A DNA stretch of 24,067 nt from JBDTNK01 sp039933775 (GCA_039933775.1 JBDTNK010000030.1:1-24067), one strand, 5' to 3'. Counted from the stretch's first letter, positions 1 to 7,680 are shown. The notes: generated by a model from the letters alone, not told the origin. Numbers and translations are program-made.

Positions 1-414
1 CCGCAGGGCGATCTTGCGCTGCTCTACGTCCCCGGTGTCGAGGTCACGCCGCTGACGCTGAGCGGCTCGGTGCCCGGCCGCGGCTCGACCGGCGTCGCGC
101 TGGGCTTCCCCGGTGGCGACGACCTTGCCGTCACGCCCGCGGCCGTCACCGCCACCCATCGGTTCGGTGGGCCCGACATCTATGGCAACGGCGGCTCGCC
201 GGAGCGGACCGTGCTCGAGCTGCGCAGCCAGATCCGGCGCGGCGACAGCGGCGGCCCGCTCGTCGTGGAGCCGGGGATGGTTGGCGGCATCATCTTCGGC
301 GCGTCGCGGGTGGACCCCGACGTCGGCTACGCCATCGGCGCTGACGAGGCGGTGGCACGCATCGGTCCATCCATCGGCTCAACCACGCCGGTCGCAACCG
401 GCGCCTGCCTGTAG
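1..414 (+). CDS. MarP-like trypsin-family serine protease, C-terminal part (5' truncated)
   Basis: The frame is open from the first base of the window, so only the last 137 residues are visible. GDSGGPL at residues 81-87 holds the nucleophilic Ser83 (codon 247-249). GDLALLYVPG at residues 3-12 matches the strand carrying the catalytic Asp in MarP, the membrane-anchored acid-resistance protease of mycobacteria. RFGGPDIYGNGG and the IIFGAS-to-VGYAIGADE stretch also follow the MarP pattern closely. In that family a CvpA-like four-helix membrane domain precedes a periplasmic/extracellular chymotrypsin-fold protease that cleaves cell-wall-associated substrates. The membrane part and catalytic His would lie upstream of this window. 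The next gene starts 11 bp after the stop, so co-transcription is likely. The family call is firm; the physiological role is inferred. Confidence 0.85.
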   Translation, partial: PQGDLALLYVPGVEVTPLTLSGSVPGRGSTGVALGFPGGDDLAVTPAAVTATHRFGGPDIYGNGGSPERTVLELRSQIRRGDSGGPLVVEPGMVGGIIFGASRVDPDVGYAIGADEAVARIGPSIGSTTPVATGACL

Positions 415-425
415 GCTGCCGGCCG

Positions 426-1031
426 ATGCCCTGGAGCCGTTCGGCCAAGATCGCGTTCATCGGCTCGCACTCGGTACGCAAGTCGAACGCCGTGCACGCC
501 TTCGCGTCGACGGTCGGGCGGGCCGGGCGCAGCGTCGAAGTCAGCCGCGAGGTCGTGCGCTTCAACCCGCTGGGTCTCAACGAGGGCGCCACGCCCGAGG
601 CGCAGCTGTGGGTGCTGATGACGCAGGTGCAGCAGGAGCTCGAGCTGCGCGGCCGAGCGGACGTGGTCGTCACCGACCGCGCCGTGGTCGACAATTTCGC
701 GTACTACCTGCGCGTGACCGGCGGCGACGATCCGTTCAGCGTCGAGCCGCTGGTGCGCGCCTGGTCACTGACCTATGACCTCTTCGTGCGCCTGCTGCCC
801 GATGTCGCCCTCCAGGCCGATGGCGTCCGCTCGACGAGCGATGCCTTTCGCGACGAGATCGAGGCGATCCTCGATCGCATCCTGCCGGGCTACATCCCCG
901 AGGGGCGGCTGGTCACCGTGCTCGCCAGCGAGGTGACGGCTGACTTCGACTGGTGGGCGATCGGTGAGCGGCTGGCCGGAATCGTCGGCGAGCCGCTGGT
1001 CGAGGGCCAGCTCAGCGCGCCGCTCGAGTGA
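426..1031 (+). CDS. NadR/AAA-type P-loop NTP-binding protein with degenerate Walker A
   Basis: The 201-residue soluble protein begins with a beta-strand and P-loop-like segment, IAFIGSHSVRKSN (residues 9-21). Related AAA_28/NadR-type nucleotide kinases carry G-x4-GK-[ST] here. This protein keeps Gly13, Lys19 and Ser20 but has Arg18 in place of the last Gly. VVTDRAVVDNFAYY (about residues 80-93) matches the DRS-x-LDN-x-AYY Walker B/lid segment of NadR-like kinases and supports the assignment. Family members phosphorylate small molecules such as nicotinamide riboside, or act as NTPases; the substrate here cannot be read from sequence. The ATG at 426 is the first start after the upstream stop and places the P-loop at the usual position. 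No strong Shine-Dalgarno is visible, so coupling to the protease gene 11 bp upstream is plausible. It converges on the heliorhodopsin gene with a 13-bp gap. Confidence 0.7.
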   Translation: MPWSRSAKIAFIGSHSVRKSNAVHAFASTVGRAGRSVEVSREVVRFNPLGLNEGATPEAQLWVLMTQVQQELELRGRADVVVTDRAVVDNFAYYLRVTGGDDPFSVEPLVRAWSLTYDLFVRLLPDVALQADGVRSTSDAFRDEIEAILDRILPGYIPEGRLVTVLASEVTADFDWWAIGERLAGIVGEPLVEGQLSAPLE

Positions 1032-1044
1032 GGGATGGCGCGGG

Positions 1045-1791
1045 TCAGGTGGGGACGAGCGTGTTCGCGAAGACCTGCCACGCCAGCGCCGACTTGGCGA
1101 CGAGGCTGAGGCCGACGTACACCCGCTCACCGAACAGGTAGTTCCGCCAGGGACCGATCTGCCGGTACTGCAGGACCTGGTTGATCGCGAACGAGTTGAA
1201 GAACACGAAGAGCGACACGAAGATCGCGTACACGAAGCCGGGGACATCGGCGCCGGGGCCGATGAGATAGATACCGATCGCGATCCAGGGCACGATGCCC
1301 GAGATGCTGCCGAAGGCGAACGGCCACCAGCCGCCCCCGCCGGGCTCCTCATAGCGCTCCTGCAGCCAGCCGAACAGGATCATGGCGGCGTTCACGCCGA
1401 ACAGGGCGACCAGCGCAGCGATATCCGCGATGCCAGTGATCATGGCGATCAGCACGATCATCAGCGACGAGCTGAGCGAATACTCGATCCAGCGCTGCTC
1501 GTTGCGGTGCGCCGCGAGGTCTCGCCGGTACTTGCCCCAGCCAGGCCCCGCGACCACGAGGTGTGCAATGGCCGACAGGAAGAGGAAGCCCGCCACCGCC
1601 GGTCCGATCGGCAGCGTGAACAGCTGTTCCGTCGTGGCCGGGGTACCAGGCGGGCCCTCCATGAATGCCGCGGTCACCGGCAGCGCAAAGTCGTTCGACA
1701 GCAGCAGCACCGCGATTCCCTGGACCGCGTGCAGCACCCCCATGCCCGCGTTGTACGCCCGTAAGCGGCCGTCGCCGCGCTCCTCGCTCAT
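1045..1791 (-). CDS. heliorhodopsin
   Basis: The 248-residue, seven-helix protein matches the heliorhodopsin family along its whole length. Diagnostic segments are LLLSNDFALPVTAAF (30-43), RWIEYSLSSSLMIVLIA (100-116), ALFGVNAAMILFGWLQE (129-145), VPGFVYAIFVSLFVFFNSFA (183-202) and SLVAKSALAWQ (229-239). Lys233 is the expected retinal Schiff-base lysine and Glu103 the counterion (Lys241 and Glu107 in the reference 48C12). His21 and His77 match the conserved cytoplasmic-side His pair. Heliorhodopsins are retinal photoreceptors with a slow photocycle and inverted topology (N-terminus inside); most do not pump ions and a signalling role is suspected. The start is set by a GAGGAG site 7 nt before the ATG. 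The upstream same-strand membrane-protein gene ends 121 bp away. No retinal-synthesis gene (blh/brp, crtI/Y) is in this window. The family call is very secure; the function is not. Confidence 0.97.
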   Translation of the reverse strand: MSEERGDGRLRAYNAGMGVLHAVQGIAVLLLSNDFALPVTAAFMEGPPGTPATTEQLFTLPIGPAVAGFLFLSAIAHLVVAGPGWGKYRRDLAAHRNEQRWIEYSLSSSLMIVLIAMITGIADIAALVALFGVNAAMILFGWLQERYEEPGGGGWWPFAFGSISGIVPWIAIGIYLIGPGADVPGFVYAIFVSLFVFFNSFAINQVLQYRQIGPWRNYLFGERVYVGLSLVAKSALAWQVFANTLVPT

Positions 1792-1806
1792 GCTTTTCTC
1801 CTCACG

Positions 1807-1832
1807 TTTGACGCGGTCAGCCTCTCAAACCG
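1807..1832 (-). promoter_or_regulatory. small inverted repeat in the heliorhodopsin leader
   Basis: On the minus strand GTTTGA and TCAAAC (6-bp perfect arms, about 13-nt loop) sit just before the GAGGAG ribosome-binding site of the heliorhodopsin gene. It could be a leader hairpin or a protein-binding dyad. It is short enough to be chance. Confidence 0.25.
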
Positions 1833-1912
1833 CGGCCGGCGCGGATAGTGCCGAAAGCCCTTCCTCTTCGAGCGCCTGTGCGCCCGAGACGGACGACACG
1901 CGCGCGAGCCCA

Positions 1913-3901
1913 TCAGATGGCAGTGCCCTCCTCGGCCGGTGCCGCGGATCGGAAGCGGAACCAGGCCCAGAACGCGACGGAGAGGAGCGAGAAGCCGACC
2001 AGCAGCGCCACAACGGTGATGAGCGGCGTGCGGCTCGTGTCCGACAGATAGCCGCTCGCCGGGTTGATGAGGATGTGGAAGAAGGCGAACGCCCCGACCG
2101 CCAGCAGCAGGCCCCATGCGATGCGGTTCCAAACATACAGCGGCTCGCCGGGCAGGAAGCGCAGCGGCAGGAGGCCAAAAACGACGCCCTCGAGGCCAGC
2201 CACCATGAGCGCCGCGAGCGCCGTGCGCAGCACGGTCAGCCAGAATCCGGCATTGTCGGTCACCGGCAATGCACCCAGCGCAACCCAGAAGAGCAGCGCC
2301 ACGACCAGCATGACCGTCGCACCGATGGCGGTGGTTCGGCCCTCATCGGCCTTCGAGAGCTCGCGTGCGAACGCCAGACCGATGAGCAGGCCGTACAGGT
2401 ACCCCGGCTGGAAGCCGGTGAGGCGCGAAAGCAGCACGCAGGCGATGCCGATGACGAGCGAGATGGGAACGACCTTCAGGCTCGCGCGGTCGCCGATGCG
2501 GCGCTGCGCCAGCCAGCCGGGAACCGCGAAGGCAGCGGTGACGAGGACGATGCCGGCGAGCATGCCCAGGAAGGTGGGTGCCGATGCAGCGTCGAACCCG
2601 AAGCCTGGGTCGAGGAACGCGTAGAGCAGGGTGGCCAGCAGCGTGAATACCGCGACACCGGGCCAGCTGCCCCAGAATCGTGCGGAGCCGGCGGCGGCTG
2701 AGCCGAGCCGATCGAGGCGGAACCAGTGTCGCACCTCATCCTCGTGCGCCTCGAGCGTCGAGTTGAAGAGCTGCCCGGGAAACGGCATCAGGAAGACGAG
2801 CAGCGCGGCCAGCGCGGCACTCTGGAGGATCACGATCGGATCGGTCGAGACCTGATCGGGTCGCGCCACGGCATCGGAGAAGGGAACTGCGGCCGTGGTC
2901 GGGGCCGCCGGTGCGGATAACGGCAGCGGGGCCGCATCCTGGCGGGCAAGCGTGAATGCCAGCGCGCGTCCGTCACCGACGACCGAATCGGAGTATCCGG
3001 CCAGCCACGGGTCGTCGGCGCGCGCGTCAGGACCGCCGGCGACGGCGTCATCGAACCAGGCGAGGAGCGCGGTCGCGTCGTCGAGTGGCGAGGCCTCGGC
3101 CACCCCGCGCAGAAATCCGACGGCGTCCGACGGCATCGATGCGTCGAGCGACGTCACGACGGCTTTGATCGCGTTCAGCTCTCCGGTCGCATCGCGGCTG
3201 GTCGTCATTGTGTACGTGGCATCGAGGCCCTGCTCGTCGTTGATCTCGAGGCGACAGCTCGTCCTGCCGGCAGCGTCGGCGCAGTCGAGGCCGTAGTCTT
3301 CCGCGTATCGGATCAGGCCATCGGCGTTGGGGTTCACCACCACCGGCGAGAGCCGCGGGATGATCAACCCCGCGAGCTCCTCGGCCCAACGGCGATGGGC
3401 CGCCTGCGCCTGGCCCGATTGCTTCCCGGCACCATCGGTCGTTGGCGCGAACGAGATTGTCAGGAGCCGTTCGTCGCTGATGGCCATCAGGAAGTTCGTG
3501 CTGTACGCGCAGTCGGAGCAGAAGCTCCACCAGGCGGTCTGCCCGAGGTCCGGGACGCGCTCCGCCTCCGACTCGGGCGATTCGAACGTCGCGTCGAGCG
3601 CGTCGGGCGTCGTGCTCCCGGCGTCGGCGACGGTCAGCTGCACCTCGTACGGCTCTGTTTCGAAGGCGCACGTGGTCGTCGTACCGACCGTCGCATGGTG
3701 CGGCGGGCCGACGACCACCATGCCGGTCGCCTGCTCGACCTCCTCCGTCGTCAGCAGCGGACAGGCGTCGGTGACATCGGGCGCGGAGGTCGCCACAGGG
3801 TCGTACCAGAGGTCGACCGACGGCGCGGCCACCGCCGGCACGGCGACGAGCAGAAGTACGAAGACGACGAACGGCAGCACGAATGAGAGCGGCCTGGGCA
3901 C
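1913..3901 (-). CDS. secreted/polytopic membrane protein of unknown function (Cys-rich ectodomain plus ~9 TM helices)
   Basis: I do not recognise a characterised family. The 662-residue protein starts with a signal peptide (1-26, ending AVPAVAA). An extracytoplasmic region of about 330 residues follows, with six cysteines (47, 78, 128, 131, 207, 216), enough for three disulfides. Its first half opens with CPLLTTEEVEQATG, like the start of DUF3558-type actinobacterial lipoprotein domains. A Pro/Ala-rich linker (about 323-345) leads into about nine hydrophobic segments from residue 355 on. FGLLPLRFLPGEPLYVWNRIAWG near the C-terminus resembles a motif I associate with uncharacterised actinobacterial membrane proteins. 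The start is GTG at 3901, the most upstream possible, and a promoter-like sequence lies just upstream. Heliorhodopsin follows 121 bp downstream on the same strand, so the two may be co-transcribed. The gene is clearly real; its function is unknown. Confidence 0.8.
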   Translation of the reverse strand: MPRPLSFVLPFVVFVLLLVAVPAVAAPSVDLWYDPVATSAPDVTDACPLLTTEEVEQATGMVVVGPPHHATVGTTTTCAFETEPYEVQLTVADAGSTTPDALDATFESPESEAERVPDLGQTAWWSFCSDCAYSTNFLMAISDERLLTISFAPTTDGAGKQSGQAQAAHRRWAEELAGLIIPRLSPVVVNPNADGLIRYAEDYGLDCADAAGRTSCRLEINDEQGLDATYTMTTSRDATGELNAIKAVVTSLDASMPSDAVGFLRGVAEASPLDDATALLAWFDDAVAGGPDARADDPWLAGYSDSVVGDGRALAFTLARQDAAPLPLSAPAAPTTAAVPFSDAVARPDQVSTDPIVILQSAALAALLVFLMPFPGQLFNSTLEAHEDEVRHWFRLDRLGSAAAGSARFWGSWPGVAVFTLLATLLYAFLDPGFGFDAASAPTFLGMLAGIVLVTAAFAVPGWLAQRRIGDRASLKVVPISLVIGIACVLLSRLTGFQPGYLYGLLIGLAFARELSKADEGRTTAIGATVMLVVALLFWVALGALPVTDNAGFWLTVLRTALAALMVAGLEGVVFGLLPLRFLPGEPLYVWNRIAWGLLLAVGAFAFFHILINPASGYLSDTSRTPLITVVALLVGFSLLSVAFWAWFRFRSAAPAEEGTAI

Positions 3902-3933
3902 GGAGATCCCCGGTGGTGGGCAGAAACGCGCGC

Positions 3934-3963
3934 ATCATGCCCTCCGGGCGGCGGCGTTGACAA
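3934..3963 (-). promoter_or_regulatory. sigma-70-like promoter of the membrane-protein/heliorhodopsin pair
   Basis: Read on the minus strand, TTGTCA (3963-3958), an 18-nt spacer and CATGAT (3939-3934) form a fair -35/-10 pair. The expected transcription start is about 26 nt before the GTG at 3901. This is a sequence match only. Confidence 0.4.
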
Positions 3964-4069
3964 GTCGAGTCCGGTGAGCCTCGCTGGGAGATGGGCTGTG
4001 GACCGCGAACCGGGCCTGAACGGAGCACCAGCGACGAAGGCGCTCGCAGATCATCCGGCTCGGATCCGT

Positions 4070-4193
4070 GATTCAACTGGGTGGGTCGAATCGCGCATCA
4101 GGACGCCGTCCGGTGAGGTTTGACCCACCCAGTTGGGTCAGATCGCCCAGCAGACCACCGATCGGCGCGATTTGACCCACCTAGTTGGGTGAG
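4070..4193 (+). repeat. ~51-bp repeat units with a TGACCCACCCAGTTGGGTCA core (three units)
   Basis: Three copies of a TGACCCACC-x-AGTTGGGT-type core occur at about 4070, 4119 and 4170, spaced about 50 bp apart; the first is inverted relative to the others. The middle copy (4121-4140) is a near-perfect 20-bp dyad. AGATCGCCCAG-type sequence follows the core. The same motif, with CAGATCGCGCAG, forms a tandem array at 22941-23096. These units fill part of the divergent spacer 3902-4357 between the membrane-protein gene and the K+ channel gene. The rest of that spacer shows no coding potential that I trust. Confidence 0.75.
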
Positions 4194-4357
4194 CCGGCGC
4201 GCAGAAGGACCACGGAGGGCCAGGCGCGCACCCGCCCGGCGCCGCGCTGCGAACTTCCCGGCGCGCCGCAACGCGGGCGAGTGGCACAATGCGGCCTCCG
4301 AGCACGTGAAGGTTGCGAGCGCTGCCGGTCGTGCGCCCACGGAGGATTCCAGACCTG

Positions 4358-5437
4358 ATGCCCGGGCCACTCCGCGCCCTGTTCAGCGCGCCGCTGCTGC
4401 GGCGGATCGGCTTTCACGCGAAGCGCATCGGCGGCCAGATGGACCGCCACTTCTTCGTCTCGCTGCTGATCGCGGTCGTCGGCTTCGTGGTCGTCGCGGC
4501 CATCGCGGTCACGCTGCTGGACGAGGAGAAGCGCAGCCTCGCAGGCTTCGGCAGCACGTTCTACTGGGCGATCACCACGGTCATCGGCTCCGGCGATGCG
4601 AGCTACGTCAGCTCGCCCGGTGGCTTCGTGATCGGCTGGCTGCTCGCCTTCTTCGGCGTCGCCATCGTGGCCGCCATGACCGGCGCGGTCGTCGGATTCG
4701 TCATCGATTTCCTGCTCAAGGAGGGCCAGGGCATGGGCGCTGCGGGTTACCGCGATCACATCGTCGTCTGCGGCTGGAACACGACCGCGCGAGACCTGGT
4801 GGAAGAGCTCAAGGGCGACGAGTTCACCACGAAGGTCGTGCTGCTCCACGACAGCGAGCGCAACCCGAGCGGTGATGGCGTCTACTTCGTGCGCGGCGAC
4901 ATCACCAGCACCGACGACCTCGAGCGCTGCGGCATCCGCGAGGCAAGCTCCGCCATCGTCTTTCCCACGGATCGGTCCAACGAGTCCGATATGCGCTCGA
5001 TCCTGGCGGTGATGGCGATCGAGGCCATCGCGCCCCAGGTGCGCACCGTGGTGGAGGCCAACAACCCGATGCACGTCGACCACTTCCGCCGTGCCAACGC
5101 GGACGAGATCCTGGTCACCTCGCGCCTCGCCTCGCACCTGCTGGCGCGCTCGGCGCTCTACCCGGGCCTCAGCGAGCTCGTGACCGATATCGTCTCCGGC
5201 GGCGAGGGCTCCGAGCTGTACCGCGTGGCCCTGCCCGAGGAATACGTGGGCATCTCGGTCGACGAGCTGTCAGCCAAGCTGCGTGGTGAGCATCACGCGA
5301 CGCTCCTGGCCGTCACGCGCGACGGACGCTCGATGACCAACCCAAAGACCGATTTCCGCCTGCGATCCGGCGATGACGCGGTCGTCGTGGCCGAGTCGCT
5401 CGGCGACCTGCGACCGCTCCAGCTGCAGCACGACTAG
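4358..5437 (+). CDS. MthK-like K+ channel: two TM helices, pore loop with non-canonical TVIGSGD filter, RCK (TrkA-N/TrkA-C) domains
   Basis: The protein has 359 residues. Helix 1 (about 32-53), pore loop FYWAITTVIGSGD (68-80) and helix 2 (about 88-118) are followed by an RCK domain beginning HIVVCGWNTTARDLVEEL (134-151). That closely follows MthK (HVVICGWSEST). A TrkA-C-like segment spans about 270-355. The filter aligned to TVGYGD reads TVIGSGD: both glycines and Asp are kept, but Ser78 replaces Tyr. RCK domains gate such channels with Ca2+, Na+ or nucleotides. I chose ATG 4358 because GGAGGA at 4341-4346 precedes it; TTG 4313 or GTG 4331 would put that site inside the gene. The SDR gene starts 9 bp after the stop, suggesting an operon. 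An ion channel is well supported; K+ selectivity is not proven given the filter. Confidence 0.85.
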   Translation: MPGPLRALFSAPLLRRIGFHAKRIGGQMDRHFFVSLLIAVVGFVVVAAIAVTLLDEEKRSLAGFGSTFYWAITTVIGSGDASYVSSPGGFVIGWLLAFFGVAIVAAMTGAVVGFVIDFLLKEGQGMGAAGYRDHIVVCGWNTTARDLVEELKGDEFTTKVVLLHDSERNPSGDGVYFVRGDITSTDDLERCGIREASSAIVFPTDRSNESDMRSILAVMAIEAIAPQVRTVVEANNPMHVDHFRRANADEILVTSRLASHLLARSALYPGLSELVTDIVSGGEGSELYRVALPEEYVGISVDELSAKLRGEHHATLLAVTRDGRSMTNPKTDFRLRSGDDAVVVAESLGDLRPLQLQHD

Positions 5438-5446
5438 GCTGCGCGC

Positions 5447-6232
5447 ATGGACCTGGGGCTGCGCGGCCGCTCGGCGGTGGTGGGCGGAGCATCGTCCGGC
5501 CTGGGCCGCGCCTCGGCCGAGGCGCTCGCCGCCGCCGGCTGCGACCTGCTGATCTGGTCGCGGCGCGCCGATGCGCTGGCCACGACCGCCGGCGAGCTGC
5601 GCGAGCGCCACGGGGTGCGAGTCGAATTCGTGGTGGCCGATGCCGCGACACCGGACGCGGCAACGACCGTCGCCGAGGCGGCCGCGTCGTTCGGGCTCAT
5701 CGACGTGCTCATCCTCAACGCGGGCGGGCCGCCGACCGTGGACCCGACAGCCACCGATCCCGCTGCCTGGCATCGGTCGCTGCAGCTCCTGGCGACCACC
5801 CCGGTCGACCTCGCCACGCGGCTGCTGCCGGGCATGCGGCAACGCGGCTGGGGACGCGTGGTGGCGCTGCTGTCGAGCGGCATCCGCCAGCCGATCCCCG
5901 ACCTCGTGTACTCGAACGCCGGCCGCTCGGTGCTGGCCGCATGGCTCAAGACGACGGCGCGGGCTATCGCGGCGGAGGGCGTCACGCTCAACGGCGTCAT
6001 GCCCGGCCGCATCGCGACGCCGCGCATCGAGGAGCTCGACAGCGCTCGGGCCGAGCGCGAGCAACGAACCGAGGAGGCCGTGCGCGAGACGCAGATCGCC
6101 TCGATCCCGGCGGGCCGCTACGGCCGACCCGAGGAGCTCGGGGACCTCGTCGCCTTTCTCGCCTCGGCACGCGCCTCGTACGTCACCGGGCAGCTCATCG
6201 CCGTCGACGGCGGCCTCATCGCCGGGTTCTAG
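5447..6232 (+). CDS. SDR-family oxidoreductase (FabG-like) lacking the canonical YxxxK lysine
   Basis: The 261-residue Rossmann protein has the dinucleotide-binding GGASSGLG (13-20), NAGG (91-94), a Ser pair at 143-144, VMPGRIATPR (184-193) after the active site, and the C-terminal YVTGQLIAVDGG typical of 3-oxoacyl-ACP reductase-like SDRs. The catalytic segment reads VYSNAGRSVLAAW (154-166). Tyr155 is present, but position 159, normally Lys, is Gly, with Arg160 next to it. An SDR subgroup with xSNxxR in this place is known. Such proteins reduce or oxidise carbonyls with NAD(P)H, but the lysine loss makes activity uncertain. It starts 9 bp after the channel stop. Its own stop overlaps the AGGAGG ribosome-binding site of the decarboxylase downstream, so the two are translationally coupled. 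The substrate is unknown. Confidence 0.85.
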   Translation: MDLGLRGRSAVVGGASSGLGRASAEALAAAGCDLLIWSRRADALATTAGELRERHGVRVEFVVADAATPDAATTVAEAAASFGLIDVLILNAGGPPTVDPTATDPAAWHRSLQLLATTPVDLATRLLPGMRQRGWGRVVALLSSGIRQPIPDLVYSNAGRSVLAAWLKTTARAIAAEGVTLNGVMPGRIATPRIEELDSARAEREQRTEEAVRETQIASIPAGRYGRPEELGDLVAFLASARASYVTGQLIAVDGGLIAGF

Positions 6233-6246
6233 GAGGACCACCAGAC

Positions 6247-7623
6247 ATGGACGAACGCGACACCGCGATGCGTCGGGCTGCCGAGATCGGCCTCGCCTAC
6301 CTCGCCGAGCTCGGCGAGCGGCATGTGGGCGCCACCGCGGATGCCGCCACGCTGCGCGCACGACTGGCTGAGCCACTGCCCGATGCCGGGACTGATCCCG
6401 CGACCGTGATCGAGGATCTGGCCGCGGCGGTCGACCCCGGTCTCGTGGGATCGGCCGGACCGCGCTACTACGGCTTCGTCGTCGGCGGCGCGCTGCCCGC
6501 CGCGGCCGCGGCCGACTGGCTGACGACCGCGTGGGGCCAGAACGCTGCGCTGCACGCCCTCTCACCCGCCGCCGCCGCCGCGGAACAGGTCGCCGGGGAG
6601 TGGATGCTGGGGCTGCTGGGCCTGCCGGCCGAGGCGAGCTTCGGATTGCCGACCGGCGCCGGCATCGGGAATGCCGTCGGGCTTGCGGCCGCCAGGCACG
6701 CGGTGCTCGAGCGCGCCGGGTGGGACGTCGAGGCGCGCGGCCTGTACGGAGCGCCGGAGATCAGCGTCGTCATCGGCGACGAGGCGCATGCCACGCTGCT
6801 GACCTCGCTCCAGTACCTGGGGCTCGGACGTGACCGGGTCACCCGCGTGCCGACCGACGAGCAGGGCCGGATGCGCGCGGGCGAGGCGCGCCGCGCCATC
6901 CAGGCAGCGACCGGCCCGCTCATCGTCGCCGCGCAGGCGGGTAACGTGAACACCGGGGCATTCGATCCGGTCGACGAGCTGGCGGATGCATTGGCCGACC
7001 ATCCGAACGCCTGGCTGCACGTCGACGGCGCCTTCGGCCTGTGGGCCGCCACGCTGCCCCGACTCCGCCACCTCGTCGCCGGTGTCGAGCGCGCCGACTC
7101 CTGGTCGACCGATGCCCACAAGTGGCTCAACGTCGGCTACGACTGCGGCTTCGTGGCGGTGCGCGATCCCGCCGCCCACCAGGCGGCGATGTCGGCGCGC
7201 GCCGCGTACCTCATGCGCAGCGAAGCCCGCGAGAACTGGGAATGGATCATGGACAGCTCGCGTCGCGCCCGCGGATTCGCCCTCTACGCAGCCATCCGGT
7301 CGCTCGGCCGGTCCGGCGTCGAGGACCTGGTTGACCGATGCTGCCGATTGGCCGAGCGAATCGCCGACCGCCTGCGCCAGGCCGATGGCGTCGCGATCCT
7401 CAACGACGTGGTGCTCAACCAGGTCCTGGTGCGCTTTGGTGACGACGACGAGCGCACCCGGCGGGTCATCGCCGCGGTCCAGCACGACGGCACGGCGTGG
7501 ATGGGCGGCACGGTCTGGCAGGGCCTCGCGGCGATGCGGATCAGCGTCAGCAACTGGTCGACCACCGAGGCCGATGCCGACCGCACCGCCGACGCAATCC
7601 TGCGCTGCCTCGCCGACACCTGA
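6247..7623 (+). CDS. PLP-dependent group II amino-acid decarboxylase-family protein
   Basis: The 458-residue fold-type I PLP enzyme belongs to the pyridoxal-dependent decarboxylase family (glutamate/aromatic amino-acid decarboxylase type). Visible landmarks are GSAGPRYYGFVVGG (68-81) near the N-terminus, PTGAGIGNAVGLAAAR (135-150) for cofactor phosphate binding, DEAH (178-181) with the His that stacks on the PLP ring, HVDGAFG (258-264) with the Asp contacting the ring nitrogen, and STDAHKWLN (287-295) with the Schiff-base Lys292. The C-terminal domain is complete (RISVSNWSTT). AGGAGG at 6231-6236 fixes the ATG at 6247. It lies directly behind the SDR gene with shared stop/ribosome-binding bases, so the pair probably acts together, for example amine formation followed by redox chemistry. 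The substrate amino acid cannot be read off; related bacterial proteins are often annotated only as aspartate aminotransferase family. Confidence 0.88.
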   Translation: MDERDTAMRRAAEIGLAYLAELGERHVGATADAATLRARLAEPLPDAGTDPATVIEDLAAAVDPGLVGSAGPRYYGFVVGGALPAAAAADWLTTAWGQNAALHALSPAAAAAEQVAGEWMLGLLGLPAEASFGLPTGAGIGNAVGLAAARHAVLERAGWDVEARGLYGAPEISVVIGDEAHATLLTSLQYLGLGRDRVTRVPTDEQGRMRAGEARRAIQAATGPLIVAAQAGNVNTGAFDPVDELADALADHPNAWLHVDGAFGLWAATLPRLRHLVAGVERADSWSTDAHKWLNVGYDCGFVAVRDPAAHQAAMSARAAYLMRSEARENWEWIMDSSRRARGFALYAAIRSLGRSGVEDLVDRCCRLAERIADRLRQADGVAILNDVVLNQVLVRFGDDDERTRRVIAAVQHDGTAWMGGTVWQGLAAMRISVSNWSTTEADADRTADAILRCLADT

Positions 7624-7680
7624 CGCGGCTCACCCCGGGGATCTGGCGAGTTGTCGCCGATGTGCACCTCCTCTACCGCC

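Noticed and set aside
1045..1791. Type-1 (proton-pump) rhodopsin
   Set aside because: It lacks the DTD/NDQ-type pump motif region and matches heliorhodopsin signatures (IEYSLSSS, VAKSALAWQ) along its full length.
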